Of a DNA stretch of 64,000 nucleotides, positions 23,471-36,525 are shown in pieces; within the stretch, counting starts at the first letter, position 1; each line of letters opens with the position of its first letter. The translations under genes and the position numbers were made by a program. The stretch spans positions 22,251 to 86,250 of the forward strand of contig NW_027460403.1 in NCBI RefSeq assembly GCF_050947875.1, read 5' to 3'. Under the pieces are notes generated by a model that did not search any database, had not been told where the DNA came from, and saw only the letters and a list, made by a program, of their open reading frames with translations. The DNA comes from Dermacentor variabilis (Eukaryota; Arthropoda; Arachnida; Ixodida; Ixodidae).

Positions 23471-25600
23471 CTTTTGGCAGAACGCGCGCGTGGATTTCTA
23501 CCAAACGACGTGAAAAGCATGCCGATGCTGCTCTTTTTAGCATCCGCACATGGATTTGTGCCAAAGCGCGTTTTAAGCATGCGCATGCATCTTTTGGTAG
23601 ACGCGGACGCAGTTTTCTGCAAAACCACACGATAGGCATGCAAATGGTGCTTTTGGCAGAACGCGCGCGTGGATTTCTACCAAACGACGTGAAAAGCATG
23701 CCGATGCTGCACTTTTTAACATCCGCACATGGATTTGTGCCAAAGCGCGTTTTAAGCATGCGCATGCATCTTTTGGTAGACGCGGACGCAGTTTTCTGCA
23801 AAACCACACGATAGGCATGCAAATGGTGCTTTTGGCAGAACGCGCGCGTGGATTTCTACCAAACAACGTGAAAAGCATGCCGATGCTGCTCTTTTTAACA
23901 TCCGCACATGGATTTGTGCCAAAGCGCGTTTTAAGCATGCGCATGCATCTTTTGGTAGACGCGGACGCAGTTTTCTGCAAAACCACACGATAGGCATGCA
24001 AATGGTGCTTTTGGCAGAACGCGCGCGTGGATTTCTACCAAACGACGTGAAAAGCATGCCGATGCTGCTCTTTTTAACATCCGCACATGGATTTGTGCCA
24101 AAGCGCGTTTTAAGCATGCGCATGCATCTTTTGGTAGACGCGGACGCAGTTTTCTGCAAAACCACACGATAGGCATGCAAATGGTGCTTTTGGCAGAACG
24201 CGCGCGTGGATTTCTACCAAACGACGTGAAAAGCATGCCGATGCTGCTCTTTTTAGCACCCGCACATGGATTTGTGCCAAAACGCGTTTTTAGCATGCAC
24301 ATGCATCTTTTGGTAGACGCGGACGCAGTTTTCTGCAAAACCACACGATATGCATGCAAATCGTGCTTTTGGCAGAACGCGCGCGTGGATTTCTACTAAA
24401 CGACGTGAAAAGCATGCCGATGCTGCTCTTTTTAACATCCGCACATGGATTTGTGCCAAAGCGCGTTTTAAGCATGCGCATGCATCTTTTGGTAGACGCG
24501 GACGCAGATTCCTGCAAAACCACACGATATGCATGCAAATGGTGCTTTTGGCAGAACGCGCGCGTGGATTTCTACCAAACGACGTGAAAAGCATGCCCAT
24601 GCTGCTCTTTTTAGCACCCGCACATGGATTTGTGCCAAAACGCGTTTTTAGCATGCGCATGGATCTTTTGGTAGACGCGGACGCAGTTTTCTGCAAAACC
24701 ACACGATATGCATGCAAATGGTGCTTTTGGCAGAACGCGCGCGTGGATTTCTACCAAACGACGTAAAAATCATGCCGATGCTGCTCTTTTTAGCATCCGC
24801 ACATGGATTTGTGCCAAAGCGCGTTTTAAGCATGCGCATGCATCTTTTGGTAGACGCGGACGCAGTTTTCTGCAAAACCACACGATAGGCATGCAAATGG
24901 TGCTTTTGGCAGAACGCGCTCGTGGATTTCTACCAAACGACGTGAAAAGCATGCCGATGCTGCACTTTTTAACATCCGCACATGGATTTGTGCCAAAGCG
25001 CGTTTTAAGCATGCGCATGCATCTTTTGGTAGACGCGGACGCAGTTTTCTGCAAAACCACACGATAGGCATGCAAATGGTGCTTTTGGCAGAACGCGCGC
25101 GTGGATTTCTACCAAACAACGTGAAAAGCATGCCGATGCTGCATTTTTTGACATCCGCACATGGATTTGTGCCAAAGCGCGTTTTAAGCATGCGCATGCA
25201 TCTTTTGGTAGACGCGGACGCAGTTTTCTGCAAAACCACACGATATGCATGCAAATGGTGCTTTTGGCAGAACGCGCGCGTGGATTTCTACCAAACGACG
25301 TGAAAAGCATGCCGATGCTGCTCTTTTTAACATCCGCACATGGATTTGTGCCAAAGCGCGTTTTAAGCATGCGCATGCATCTTTTGGTAGACGCGGACGC
25401 AGTTTTCTGCAAAACCACACGATAGGCATGCAAATGGTGCTTTTGGCAGAACGCGCGCGTGGATTTCTACCAAACGACGTGAAAAGCATGCCGATGCTGC
25501 TCTTTTTAACATCCGCACATGGATTTGTGCCAAAGCGCGTTTTAAGCATGCGCATGCATCTTTTGGTAGACGCGGACGCAGTTTTCTGCAAAACCACACG
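23471..25600 (+). repeat. Block I, copy 1, with flanking monomers
   Basis: Markers are TTCTACTAAACG (24396), GATTCCTGC (24507), CATGGATCTTTTGG (24658), GACGTAAAAATC (24762), CGCTCGTGG (24918) and TTTTTTGACATCC (25144). The latter part recurs at 44.3-45.4 and 47.9-48.9 kb. Just upstream, near 23454, one C is inserted (AAAACCCACACG). Confidence 0.85.
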
Positions 25601-27230
25601 ATAGGCATGCAAATGGTGCTTTTGGCAGAACGCGCGCGTGGATTTCTACCAAACGACGTGAAAAGCATGCCGATGCTGCTCTTTTTAGCACCCGCACATA
25701 GATTTGTGCCAAAAACGCGTTTTTAGCATGCACATGCATCTTTTGGTAGACGCGGACGCAGTTTTCTGCAAAACCACACGATATGCATGCAAATCGTGCT
25801 TTTGGCAGAACGCGCGCGTGGATTTCTACTAAACGACGTGAAAAGCATGCCGATGCTGCTCTTTTTAACATCCGCACATGGATTTGTGCCAAAGCGCGTT
25901 TTAAGCATGCGCATGCATCTTTTGGTAGACGCGGACGCAGATTCCTGCAAAACCACACGATATGCATGCAAATGGTGCTTTTGGCAGAACGCGCGCGTGG
26001 ATTTCTACCAAACGACGTGAAAAGCATGCCCATGCTGCTCTTTTTAGCACCCGCACATGGACTTGTGCCAAAACGCGTTTTAAGCATGCGCATGCATCTT
26101 TTGGTAGACGCGGACGCAGTTTTCTGCAAAGCCACACGATAGGCATGCAAATGGTGCTTTTGGCAGAACGCGCGCGTGGATTTCTACCAAACGACGTGAA
26201 AAGCATGCCGATGCTGCTCTTTTTAGCACCCGCACATGGATTTGTGCCAAAACGCGTTTTAAGCATGCGCATGCATCTTTTGGTAGACGCGGACGCAGTT
26301 TTCTGCAAAACCACACGATATGCATGCAAATGGTGCTTTTGGCAGAACGCGAGCGTGGATTTCTACCAAACGACGTGAAAAGCATGCCGATGCTGCTCTT
26401 TTTAGCACCCGCACATGGATTTGTGCCAAAACGCGTTTTAAGCATGCGCATGCATCTTTTGGTAGACGCGGACGCAGTTTTCTGCAAAACCACACGATAT
26501 GCATGCAAATGGTGCTTTTGGCAGAACGCGCGCGTGGATTTCTACCAAACGACGTGAAAAGCATGCCGATGCTGCTCTTTTTAACATCCGCACATGGATT
26601 TGTGCCAAAGCGCGTTTTAAGCATGCGCATGCATCTTTTGGTAGACGCGGACGCAGTTTTCTGCAAAACCACACGATAGGCATGCAAATGGTGCTTTTGG
26701 CAGAACGCGCGCGTGGATTTCTACCAAACGACATGAAAAGCATGCCGATGATGCTCTTTTTAACATCCGCACATGGATTTGTGCCAAAGCGCGTTTTAAG
26801 CATGCGCATGCATCTTTTGGTAGACGCGGACGCAGTTTTCTGCAAAACCACACGATACGCATGCAAATGGTGCTTTTGGCAGAACGCGCGCGTGGATTTC
26901 TACCAAACGACGTGAAAAGCATGCCGATGCTGCTCTTTTTAACATCCGCACATGGATTTGTGCCAAAGCGCGTTTTAAGCATGCGCATGCATCTTTTGGT
27001 AGACGGGGACGCAGTTTTCTGCAAAACCACACGATAGGCATGCAAATGGTGCTTTTGGCAGAATGCGCGCGCGGATTTCTACCAAACGACGTGAAAAGCA
27101 TGCCGATGCTGCTCTTTTTAGCACCCGCACATGGATTTGTGCCAAAACGCGTTTTTAGCATGCACATGCATCTTTTGGTAGACGCGGACGCAGTTTTCTG
27201 CAAAACCACACGATAGGCATGCAAATGGTG
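25601..27230 (+). repeat. Block B, copy 3
   Basis: It has the ordered B markers CATAGATTT (25698), TTCTACTAAACG (25828), GATTCCTGC (25939), GGACTTGTGCC (26060), GCAAAGCC (26127), GACATGAAAAG (26730) and GCGCGCGGATT (27067). It also has ACGCGAGCGTGG (26347), shared with the copies at 49.8 and 55.5 kb but not with the two left-hand copies. Confidence 0.9.
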
Positions 27231-28500
27231 CTTTTGGCAGAACGCGCGCGTGGATTTCTACCAAACGACGTGAAAAGCATGCCGATGCTGCTCTTTTTAA
27301 CATCCGCACATGGATTTGTGCCAAAGCGCGTTTTAAGCATGCGCATGCATCTTTTGGTAGACGCGGACGCAGTTTTCTGCAAAACCACACGATTGGCATG
27401 CAAATGGTGCTTTTGGCAGAACGCGCGCGTGGATTTCTACCAAACGACGTGAAAAGCATGCCAATGCTGCTCTTTTTAACATCCGCACATGGATTTGTGC
27501 CAAAGCGCGTTTTAAGCATGCGCATGCATCTTTTGGTAGACGCGGACGCAGATTTCTGCGAAACCACACGATATGCATGCAAATGGTGCTTTTGGCAGAA
27601 CGCGCGCGTGGATTTCTACCAAACGACGTGAAAAGCATGCCGATGCTGCTCTTTTTAACATCCGCACATGGATTTGTGCCAAAGCGCGTTTTAAGCATGC
27701 ACATGCATCTTTTGGTAGACGCGGACGCAGTTTTCTGCAAAACCACACGATATGCATGCAAATCGTGCTTTTGGCAGAACGCGCGCGTGGATTTCTACCA
27801 AACGACGTGAAAAGCATGCCGATGCTGCTCTTTTTAACATCCGCACATGGATTTGTGCCAAAGCGCGTTTTAAGCATGCGCATGCATCTTTTGGTAGACG
27901 CGGACGCACATTTCTGCAAAACCACACGATATGCATGCAAATGGTGCTTTTGGCAGAACGCGCGCGTGGATTTCTACCAAACGACGTGAAAAGCATGCCC
28001 ATGCTGCTCTTTTTAGCACCCGCACATGGATTTGTGCGCAAGCGCGTTTTAAGCATGCGCATGCATCTTTTGGTAGATGCGGACGCAGTTTTCTGCAAAA
28101 CCACACGATAGGCATGCAAATGGTGCTTTTGGCAGAACGCGCGCGTGGATTTCTACCAAACAACGTGAAAAGCATGCCGATGCTGCACTTTTTAACATCC
28201 GCACATGGATTTGTGCCAAAGCGCGTTTTAAGCATGCGCATCCATCTTTTGGTAGACGCGGACGCAGTTTTCTGCAAAACCACACGATATGCATGCAAAT
28301 GGTGCTTTTGGCAGAACGCGCGCGTGGATTTCTACCAAACGACGGGAAAAGCATGCCGATGCTGCTCTTTTTAACATCCGCACATGGATTTGTGCCAAAG
28401 CGCGTTTTAAGCATGCGCATGCATCTTTTGGTAGACGCGGACGCAGTTTTCTGCAAAACCACACGATAGGCATGCAAATGGTGCTTTTGGCAGAACGCGC
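27231..28500 (+). repeat. Block H, copy 2
   Basis: Markers are ACGATTGGC (27391), GATTTCTGCGAAACC (27550), CGCACATTTCTGC (27905), GTGCGCAAGCGCG (28036), GTAGATGCGG (28074) and GACGGGAAAAG (28342). The run reappears at 51.2-52.6 kb at an offset of about 23,971 bp (134 monomers less 15 bases). Confidence 0.88.
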
Positions 28501-30140
28501 GCGTGGATTTCTACCAAACGACGTGAAAAGCATGCCGATGCTGCTCTTTTTAACATCCCCACATGGATTTGTGCCAAAGCGCGTTTTAAGCATGCGCATG
28601 CATCTTTTGGTAGACGCGGACGCAGTTTTCTGCAAAACCACACGATAGGCATGCAAATGGTGCTTTTGGCAGAACGCGCGCGTGGATTTCTACCAAACGA
28701 CGTGAAAAGCATGCCGATGCTGCTCTTTTTAGCACCCGCACATGGATTTGTGCCAAAACGCGTTTTTAGCATGCACATGCATCTTTTGGTAGACGCGGAC
28801 GCAGTTTTCTGCAAAACCACACGATATGCATGCAAATCGTGCTTTTGGCAGAACGCGCGCGTGGATTTCTACCAAACGACGTGAAAAGCATGCCGATGCT
28901 GCTCTTTTTAACATCCGCACATGGATTTGTGCCAAAGCGCGTTTTAAGCATGCGCATGCATCTTTTGGTAGACGCGGACGCAGTTTTCTGCAAAACCACA
29001 CGATAGGCATGCAAATGGTGCTTTTGGCAGAACGCGCGCGTGGATTTCTACCAAACGACGTGAAAAGCATGCCGATGCTGCTCTTTTTAACATCCGCACA
29101 TGGATTTGTGCCAAAGCGCGTTTTAAGCATGCGCATGCATCTTTTGGTAGACGCGGACGCAGTTTTCTGCAAAACCACACGATAGGCATGCAAATGGTGC
29201 TTTTGGCAGAACGCGCGCGTGGATTTCTACCAAACGACGTGAAAAGCATGCCGATGCTGCTCTTTTTAACATCCGCCCATGGATTTGTGCCAAAGCGCGT
29301 TTTAAGCATGCGCATGCATCTTTTGGTAGACGCGGACGCAGTTTTCTGCAAAACCACACGATAGGCATGCAAATGGTGCTTTTGGCAGAACGCGCGCGTG
29401 GATTTCTACCAAACGACGTGAAAAGCATGCCGATGCTGCTCTTTTTAGCACCCGCACATGGATTTGTGCCAAAACGCGTTTTTAGCATGCACATGAATCT
29501 TTTGGTAGACGCGGACGCAGTTTTCTGCAAAACCACACGATAGGCATGCTAATGGTGCTTTTGGCAGAACGCGCGCGTGGATTTCTACCAAACGACGTGA
29601 AAAGCATGCCGATGCTGCTCTTTTTAACATCCGCACATGGATTTGTGCCAAAGCGCGTTTTAAGCATGCGCATGCATCTTTTGGTAGACGCGGACGCAGT
29701 TTTCTGCAAAACCACACGATAGGCATGCAAATGGTGCTTTTGGCAGAACGCGCGCGTGGATTTCTACCAAACGACATGAAAAGCATGCCGATGCTGCTCT
29801 TTTTAGCACCCGCACATGTATTTGTGCCAAAACGCGTTTTAAGCATGCGCATGCATCTTTTGGTAGACGCGGACGCAGTTTTCTGCAAAACCACACGATA
29901 TGCATGCAAATGGTGCTTTTGGCAGAACGCGCGCGTGGATTTCTACCAAACGACGTGAAAAGCATGCCGATGCTGCTCTTTTTAACATCCGCACATGGAT
30001 TTGTGCCAAAGCGCGTTTTAAGCATGCGCATGCATCTTTTGGTAGACGCGGACGCAGTTTTCTGCAAAACCACACGATAGGCATGCAAATGGTGCTTTTG
30101 GCAGAACGCGCGCGTGGATTTCTACCAAACGACGTGAAAA
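28501..30140 (+). repeat. 8-monomer higher-order repeat G, copy 1
   Basis: Markers CCGCCCATGG (29275), GCACATGAATC (29490), GCATGCTAATGG (29545), GACATGAAAAG (29772) and CATGTATTTG (29815) recur exactly 1,432 bp (8 x 179) downstream in the adjoining copy. Confidence 0.9.
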
Positions 30141-33100
30141 GCATGCCGATGCTGCTCTTTTTAGCACCCGCACATGGATTTGTGCCAAAACGCGTTTTTA
30201 GCATGCACATGCATCTTTTGGTAGACGCGGACGCAGTTTTCTGCAAAACCACACGATATGCATGCAAATCGTGCTTTTGGCAGAACGCGCGCGTGGATTT
30301 CTACCAAACGACGTGAAAAGCATGCCGATGCTGCTCTTTTTAACATCCGCACATGGATTTGTGCCAAAGCGCGTTTTAAGCATGCGCATGCATCTTTTGG
30401 TAGACGCGGACGCAGTTTTCTGCAAAACCACACGATAGGCATGCAAATGGTGCTTTTGGCAGAACGCGCGCGTGGATTTCTACCAAACGACGTGAAAAGC
30501 ATGCCGATGCTGCTCTTTTTAACATCCGCACATGGATTTGTGCCAAAGCGCGTTTTAAGCATGCGCATGCATCTTTTGGTACACGCGGACGCAGTTTTCT
30601 GCAAAACCACACGATAGGCATGCAAATGGTGCTTTTGGCAGAACGCGCGCGTGGATTTCTACCAAACGACGTGAAAAGCATGCCGATGCTGCTCTTTTTA
30701 ACATCCGCCCATGGATTTGTGCCAAAGCGCGTTTTAAGCATGCGCATGCATCTTTTGGTAGACGCGGACGCAGTTTTCTGCAAAACCACACGATAGGCAT
30801 GCAAATGGTGCTTTTGGCAGAACGCGCGCGTGGATTTCTACCAAACGACGTGAAAAGCATGCCGATGCTGCTCTTTTTAGCACCCGCACATGGATTTGTG
30901 CCAAAACGCGTTTTTAGCATGCACATGAATCTTTTGGTAGACGCGGACGCAGTTTTCTGCAAAACCACACGATAGGCATGCTAATGGTGCTTTTGGCAGA
31001 ACGCGCGCGTGGATTTCTACCAAACGACGTGAAAAGCATGCCGATGCTGCTCTTTTTAACATCCGCACATGGATTTGTGCCAAAGCGCGTTTTAAGCATG
31101 CGCATGCATCTTTTGGTAGACGCGGACGCAGTTTTCTGCAAAACCACACGATAGGCATGCAAATGGTGCTTTTGGCAGAACGCGCGCGTGGATTTATACC
31201 AAACGACATGAAAAGCATGCCGATGCTGCTCTTTTTAGCACCCGCACATGTATTTGTGCCAAAACGCGTTTTAAGCATGCGCATGCATCTTTTGGTAGAC
31301 GCGGACGCAGTTTTCTGCAAAACCACACGATATGCATGCAAATGGTGCTTTTGGCAGAACGCGCGCGTGGATTTCTACCAAACGACGTGAAAAGCATGCC
31401 GATGCTGCTCTTTTTAACATCCGCACATGGATTTGTGCCAAAGCGCGTTTTAAGCATGCGCATGCATCTTTTGGTAGACGCGGACGCAGTTTTCTGCAAA
31501 ACCACACGATAGGCATGCAAATGGTGCTTTTGGCAGAACGCGCGCGTGGATTTCTACCAAACGACGTGAAAAGCATGCCGATGCTGCTCTTTTTAACATC
31601 CGCACATGGATTTGTGCCAAAGCGCGTTTTAAGCATGCGCATGCATCTTTTGGTAGACGCGGACGCAGTTTTCTGCAAAACCACACGATAGGCATGCAAA
31701 TGGTGCTTTTGGCAGAACGCGCGCGTGGATTTCTACCAAACGACGTGAAAAGCATGCCGATGCTGCTCTTTTTAGCACCCGCACATGGATTTGTGCCAAA
31801 ACGTGTTTTAAGGATGCGCATGCATCTTTGGTAGACGCGGACGCAGTTTTCTGCAAAACCACACGATATGCATGCAAATGGTGCTTTGGCAGAACGCGCG
31901 CGTGGATTTCTACCAAACGACGTGAAAAGCATGCCGATGCTGCTCTTTTTAACATCCGCACATGGATTTGTGCCAAAGCGCGTTTTAAGCATGCGCATGC
32001 ATCTTTTGGTAGACGCGGACGCAGTTTTCTGCAAAACCACACGATAGGCATGCAAATGGTGCTTTTGGCAGAACGCGCGCGTGGATTTCTACCAAACGAC
32101 GTGAAAAGCATGCCGATGCTGCTCTTTTTAGCACCCGCACATGGATTTGTGCCAAAACGCGTTTTTAGCATGCACATGAATCTTTTGGTAGACGCGGACG
32201 CAGTTTTCTGCAAAACCACACGATAGGCATGCTAATGGTGCTTTTGGCAGAACGCGCGCGTGGATTTCTACCAAACGACGTGAAAAGCATGCCGATGCTG
32301 CTCTTTTTAACATCCGCACATGGATTTGTGCCAAAGCGCGTTTAAGCATGCGCATGCATCTTTTGGTAGACGCGGACGCAGTTTTCTGCAAAACCACATG
32401 ATAGGCATGCAAATGGTGCTTTTGGCAGAACGCGCGCGTGGATTTCTACCAAACGACGTGAAAAGCATGCCGATGCTGCTCTTTTTAGCACCCGCACATG
32501 GATTTGTGCCAAAACGCGTTTTTAGCATGCGCATGCATCTTTTGGTAGGCGCGGACGCAGTTTTCTGCAAAACCACACGATATGCATGCAAATGGTGCTT
32601 TTGGCACAACGCGCGCGTGGATTTCTACCAAACGACGTGAAAAGCATGCCGACGCTGCTCTTTTTAGCACCCGCACATGGATTTGTGCCAAAACGCGTTT
32701 TAAGCATGCGCATGCATCTTTTGGTAGACGCGGACGCAGTTTTCTGCAAAACCACACGATATGCATGCAAATGGTGCTTTTGGCAGAACGCGCGCGTGGA
32801 TTTCTACCAAACGACGTGAAAAGCATGCCGATGCTGCTCTTTTTAGCACCCGCACATGGATTTGTGCCAAAACGCGTTTTTAGCATGCGCATGCATCTTT
32901 TGGTAGACGCGGACGCACTTTTCTGCAAAACCACACGATATGCATGCAAATGGTGCTTTTGGCAGAACGCGCGCGTGGATTTCTACCAAACGACGTGAAA
33001 AGCATGCCGATGCTGCTCTTTTTAGCATCCGCACATGGATTTGTGCGAAAGCGCGTTTTAAGCATGCGCATGCATATTTTGGTAGACGCGGACGCAGTTT

Positions 33101-36100
33101 TCTGCAAAACCACACGATAGGCATGCAAATGGTGCTTTTGGCAGAACGCGCGCGTGGATTTCTACCAAACAACGTGAAAAGCATGCCGATGCTGCTCTTT
33201 TTAACATCCGCACATGGATTTGTGCCAAAGCGCGTTTTAAGCATGCGCATGCATCTTTTGGTAGACGCGGACGCAGTTTTCTGCAAAACAACACGATATG
33301 CATGCAAATGGTGCTTTTGGCAGAACGCGCGCGTGGATTTCTACCAAACGACGTGAAAAGCATGCCGATGCTGCTCTTTTTAACATCCGCACATGGATTT
33401 GTGCCAAAGCGCGTTTTAAGCATGCGCATGCATCTTTTGGTAGACGCGGACGCAGTTTTCTGCAAAACCACACGATAGGCATGCAAATGGTGCTTTTGGC
33501 AGAACGCGCGCGTGGATTTCTACCAAACGACGTGAAAAGCATGCCGATGCTGCTCTTTTTAGCACCCGCACATGGATTTGTGCCAAAACGCGTTTTTAGC
33601 ATGCACATGCATCTTTTGGTAGACGCGGACGCAGTTTTCTGCAAAACCACACGATACGCATGCAAATCGTGCTTTTGGCAGAACGCGCGCGTGGATTTCT
33701 ACCAAACGACGTGAAAAGCATGCCGATGCTGCTCTTTTTAACATCCGCACATGGATTTGTGCCAAAGCACGTTTTAAGCATGCGCATGCATCTTTTGGTA
33801 GACGCGGACGCAGATTTCTGCAAAACCACACGATATGCATGCAAATGGTGCTTTTGGCAGAACGCGCGCGTGGATTTCTACCAAACGACTAGAAAAGCAT
33901 GCCATGCTGCTCTTTTTAGCACCCGCACATGGATTTGTGCCAAAACGCGTTTTAAGCATGCGCATGCATCTTTTGGTAGACGCGGACGCAGTTTTCTGCA
34001 AAACCACACGATAGGCAGGCAAATGGTGCTTTTGGCAGAACGCGCGCGTGGATTTCTACCAAACGACGTGAAAAGCATGCCGATGCTGCTCTTTTTAGCC
34101 CCCGCACATGGATTTGTGCCAAAACGCGTTTTAAGCATGCGCATGCATCTTTTGGTAGACGCGGACGCAGTTTTCTGCAAAACCACACGATATGCATGCA
34201 AATCGTGCTTTTGGCAGAACGCGCGCGTGGATTTCTACCAAACGACGTGAAAAGCATGCCGATGCTGCTCTTTTTAGCTCCCTTACATGGATTTGTGCCA
34301 AAACGCGTTTTAAGCATGCGCATGCATCTTTTGGTAGACGCGGACGCAGTTTTCTGCAAAACCACACGATATGCATGCAAATGGTGCTTTTGGCAGAACG
34401 CGCGCGTGGATTTCTACCAAACGACGTGAAAAGCATGCCGATGCTGCTCTTTTTAGCACCCGCACATAGATTTGTGCCAAAACGCGTTTTAAGCATGCGC
34501 ATGCATCTTTTGGTAGACGCGGACGCAGTTTTCTGCAAAACCACACGATAGGCATGCAAATGGTGCTTTTGGCAGAACGCGCGCGTGGATTTCTACCAAA
34601 CGACGTGAAAAGCATGCCGATGCTGCTCTTTTTAGCACCCGCACATGGATTTGTGCCAAAACGCGTTTTTAGCATGCACATGAATCTTTTGGTAGACGCG
34701 GACGCAGTTTTCTGCAAAACCACACGATAGGCATGCTAATGGTGCTTTTGGCAGAACGCGCGCGTGGATTTCTACCAAACGACGTGAAAAGCATGCCGAT
34801 GCTGCTCTTTTTAACATCCGCACATGGATTTGTGCCAAAGCGCGTTTTAAGCATGCGCATGCATCTTTTGGTAGACGCGGACGCAGTTTTCTGCAAAACC
34901 ACACGATAGGCATGCAAATGGTGCTTTTGGCAGAACGCGCGCGTGGATTTCTACCAAACGACGTGAAAAGCATGCCGATGCTGCTCTTTTTAGCACCCGC
35001 ACATGGATTTGTGCCAAAACGTGTTTTAAGGATGCGCATGCATCTTTTGGTAGACGCGGACGCAGTTTTCTGCAAAACCACACGATATGCATGCAAATGG
35101 TGCTTTTGGCAGAACGCGTGCGTGGATTTCTACCAAACGACGTGAAAAGCATGCCGATGCTGCTCTTTTTAACATCCGCACATGGATTTGTGCCAAAGCG
35201 CGTTTTAAGCATGCGCATGCATCTTTTGGTAGACGCGGACGCAGTTTTCTGCAAAACCACACGATAGGCATGCAAATGGTGCTTTTGGCAGAACGCGTGC
35301 GTGGATTTCTACCAAACGACATGAAAAGCATGCCGATGCTGCTCTTTTTAGCACCCGCACATGTATTTGTGCCAAAACGCGTTTTAAGCATGCGCATGCA
35401 TCTTTTGGTAGACGCGGACGCAGTTTTCTGCAAAACCACACGATAGGCATGCAAATGGTGCTTTTGGCAGAACGCGCGCGTGGATTTCTACCAAACGACG
35501 TGAAAAGCATGCCGATGCTGCTCTTTTTAACATCCGCACATGGATTTGTGCCAAAGCGCGTTTTAAGCATGCGCATGCATCTTTTGGTAGACGCGGACGC
35601 AGTTTTCTGCAAAACCACACGATAGGCATGCAAATGGTGCTTTTGGCAGAACGCGCGCGTGGATTTCTACCAAACGACGTGAAAAGCATGCCGATGCTGC
35701 TCTTTTTAACATCCGCCCATGGATTTGTGCCAAAGCGCGTTTTAAGCATGCGCATGCATCTTTTGGTAGACGCGGACGCAGTTTTCTGCAAAACCACACG
35801 ATAGGCATGCAAATGGTGCTTTTGGCAGAACGCGCGCGTGGATTTCTACCAAACGACGTGAAAAGCATGCCGATGCTGCTCTTTTTAGCACCCGCACATG
35901 GATTTGTGCCAAAACGCGTTTTTAGCATGCACATGAATCTTTTGGTAGACGCGGACGCAGTTTTCTGCAAAACCACACGATAGGCATGCTAATGGTGCTT
36001 TTGGCAGAACGCGCGCGTGGATTTCTACCAAACGACGTGAAAAGCATGCCGATGCTGCTCTTTTTAACATCCGCACATGGATTTGTGCCAAAGCGCGTTT

Positions 36101-36525
36101 TAAGCATGCGCATGCATCTTTTGGTAGACGCGGACGCAGTTTTCTGCAAAACCACATGATAGGCATGCAAATGGTGCTTTTGGCAGAACGCGCGCGTGGA
36201 TTTCTACCAAACGACGTGAAAAGCATGCCGATGCTGCTCTTTTTAGCACCCGCACATGGATTTGTGCCAAAACGCGTTTTTAGCATGCGCATGCACCTTT
36301 TGGTAGACGCGGACGCAGTTTTCTGCAAAACCACACGATATGCATGCAAATGGTGCTTTTGGCACAACGCGCGCGTGGATTTCTACCAAACGACGTGAAA
36401 AGCATGCCGACGCTGCTCTTTTTAGCACCCGCACATGGATTTGTGCCAAAACGCGTTTTAAGCATGCGCATGCATCTTTTGGTAGACGCGGACGCAGTTT
36501 TCTGCAAAACCACACGATATGCATG
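30141..36525 (+). repeat. Block C, copy 2 (its first 8 monomers are G copy 2)
   Basis: It repeats 11.88-18.27 kb in the same order: GGTACACGCGG (30580), GGATTTATACC (31193), AAGGATGCGC (31810 and 35028), ACATGATAGGC (32396 and 36154), GACTAGAAAAG (33888) and GCTCCCTTACATGG (34277). Differences are mostly one-base deletions, near 31829, 31884, 32341 and 33902. The opening 1.4 kb is also the second copy of the 8-monomer repeat G. Confidence 0.92.
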
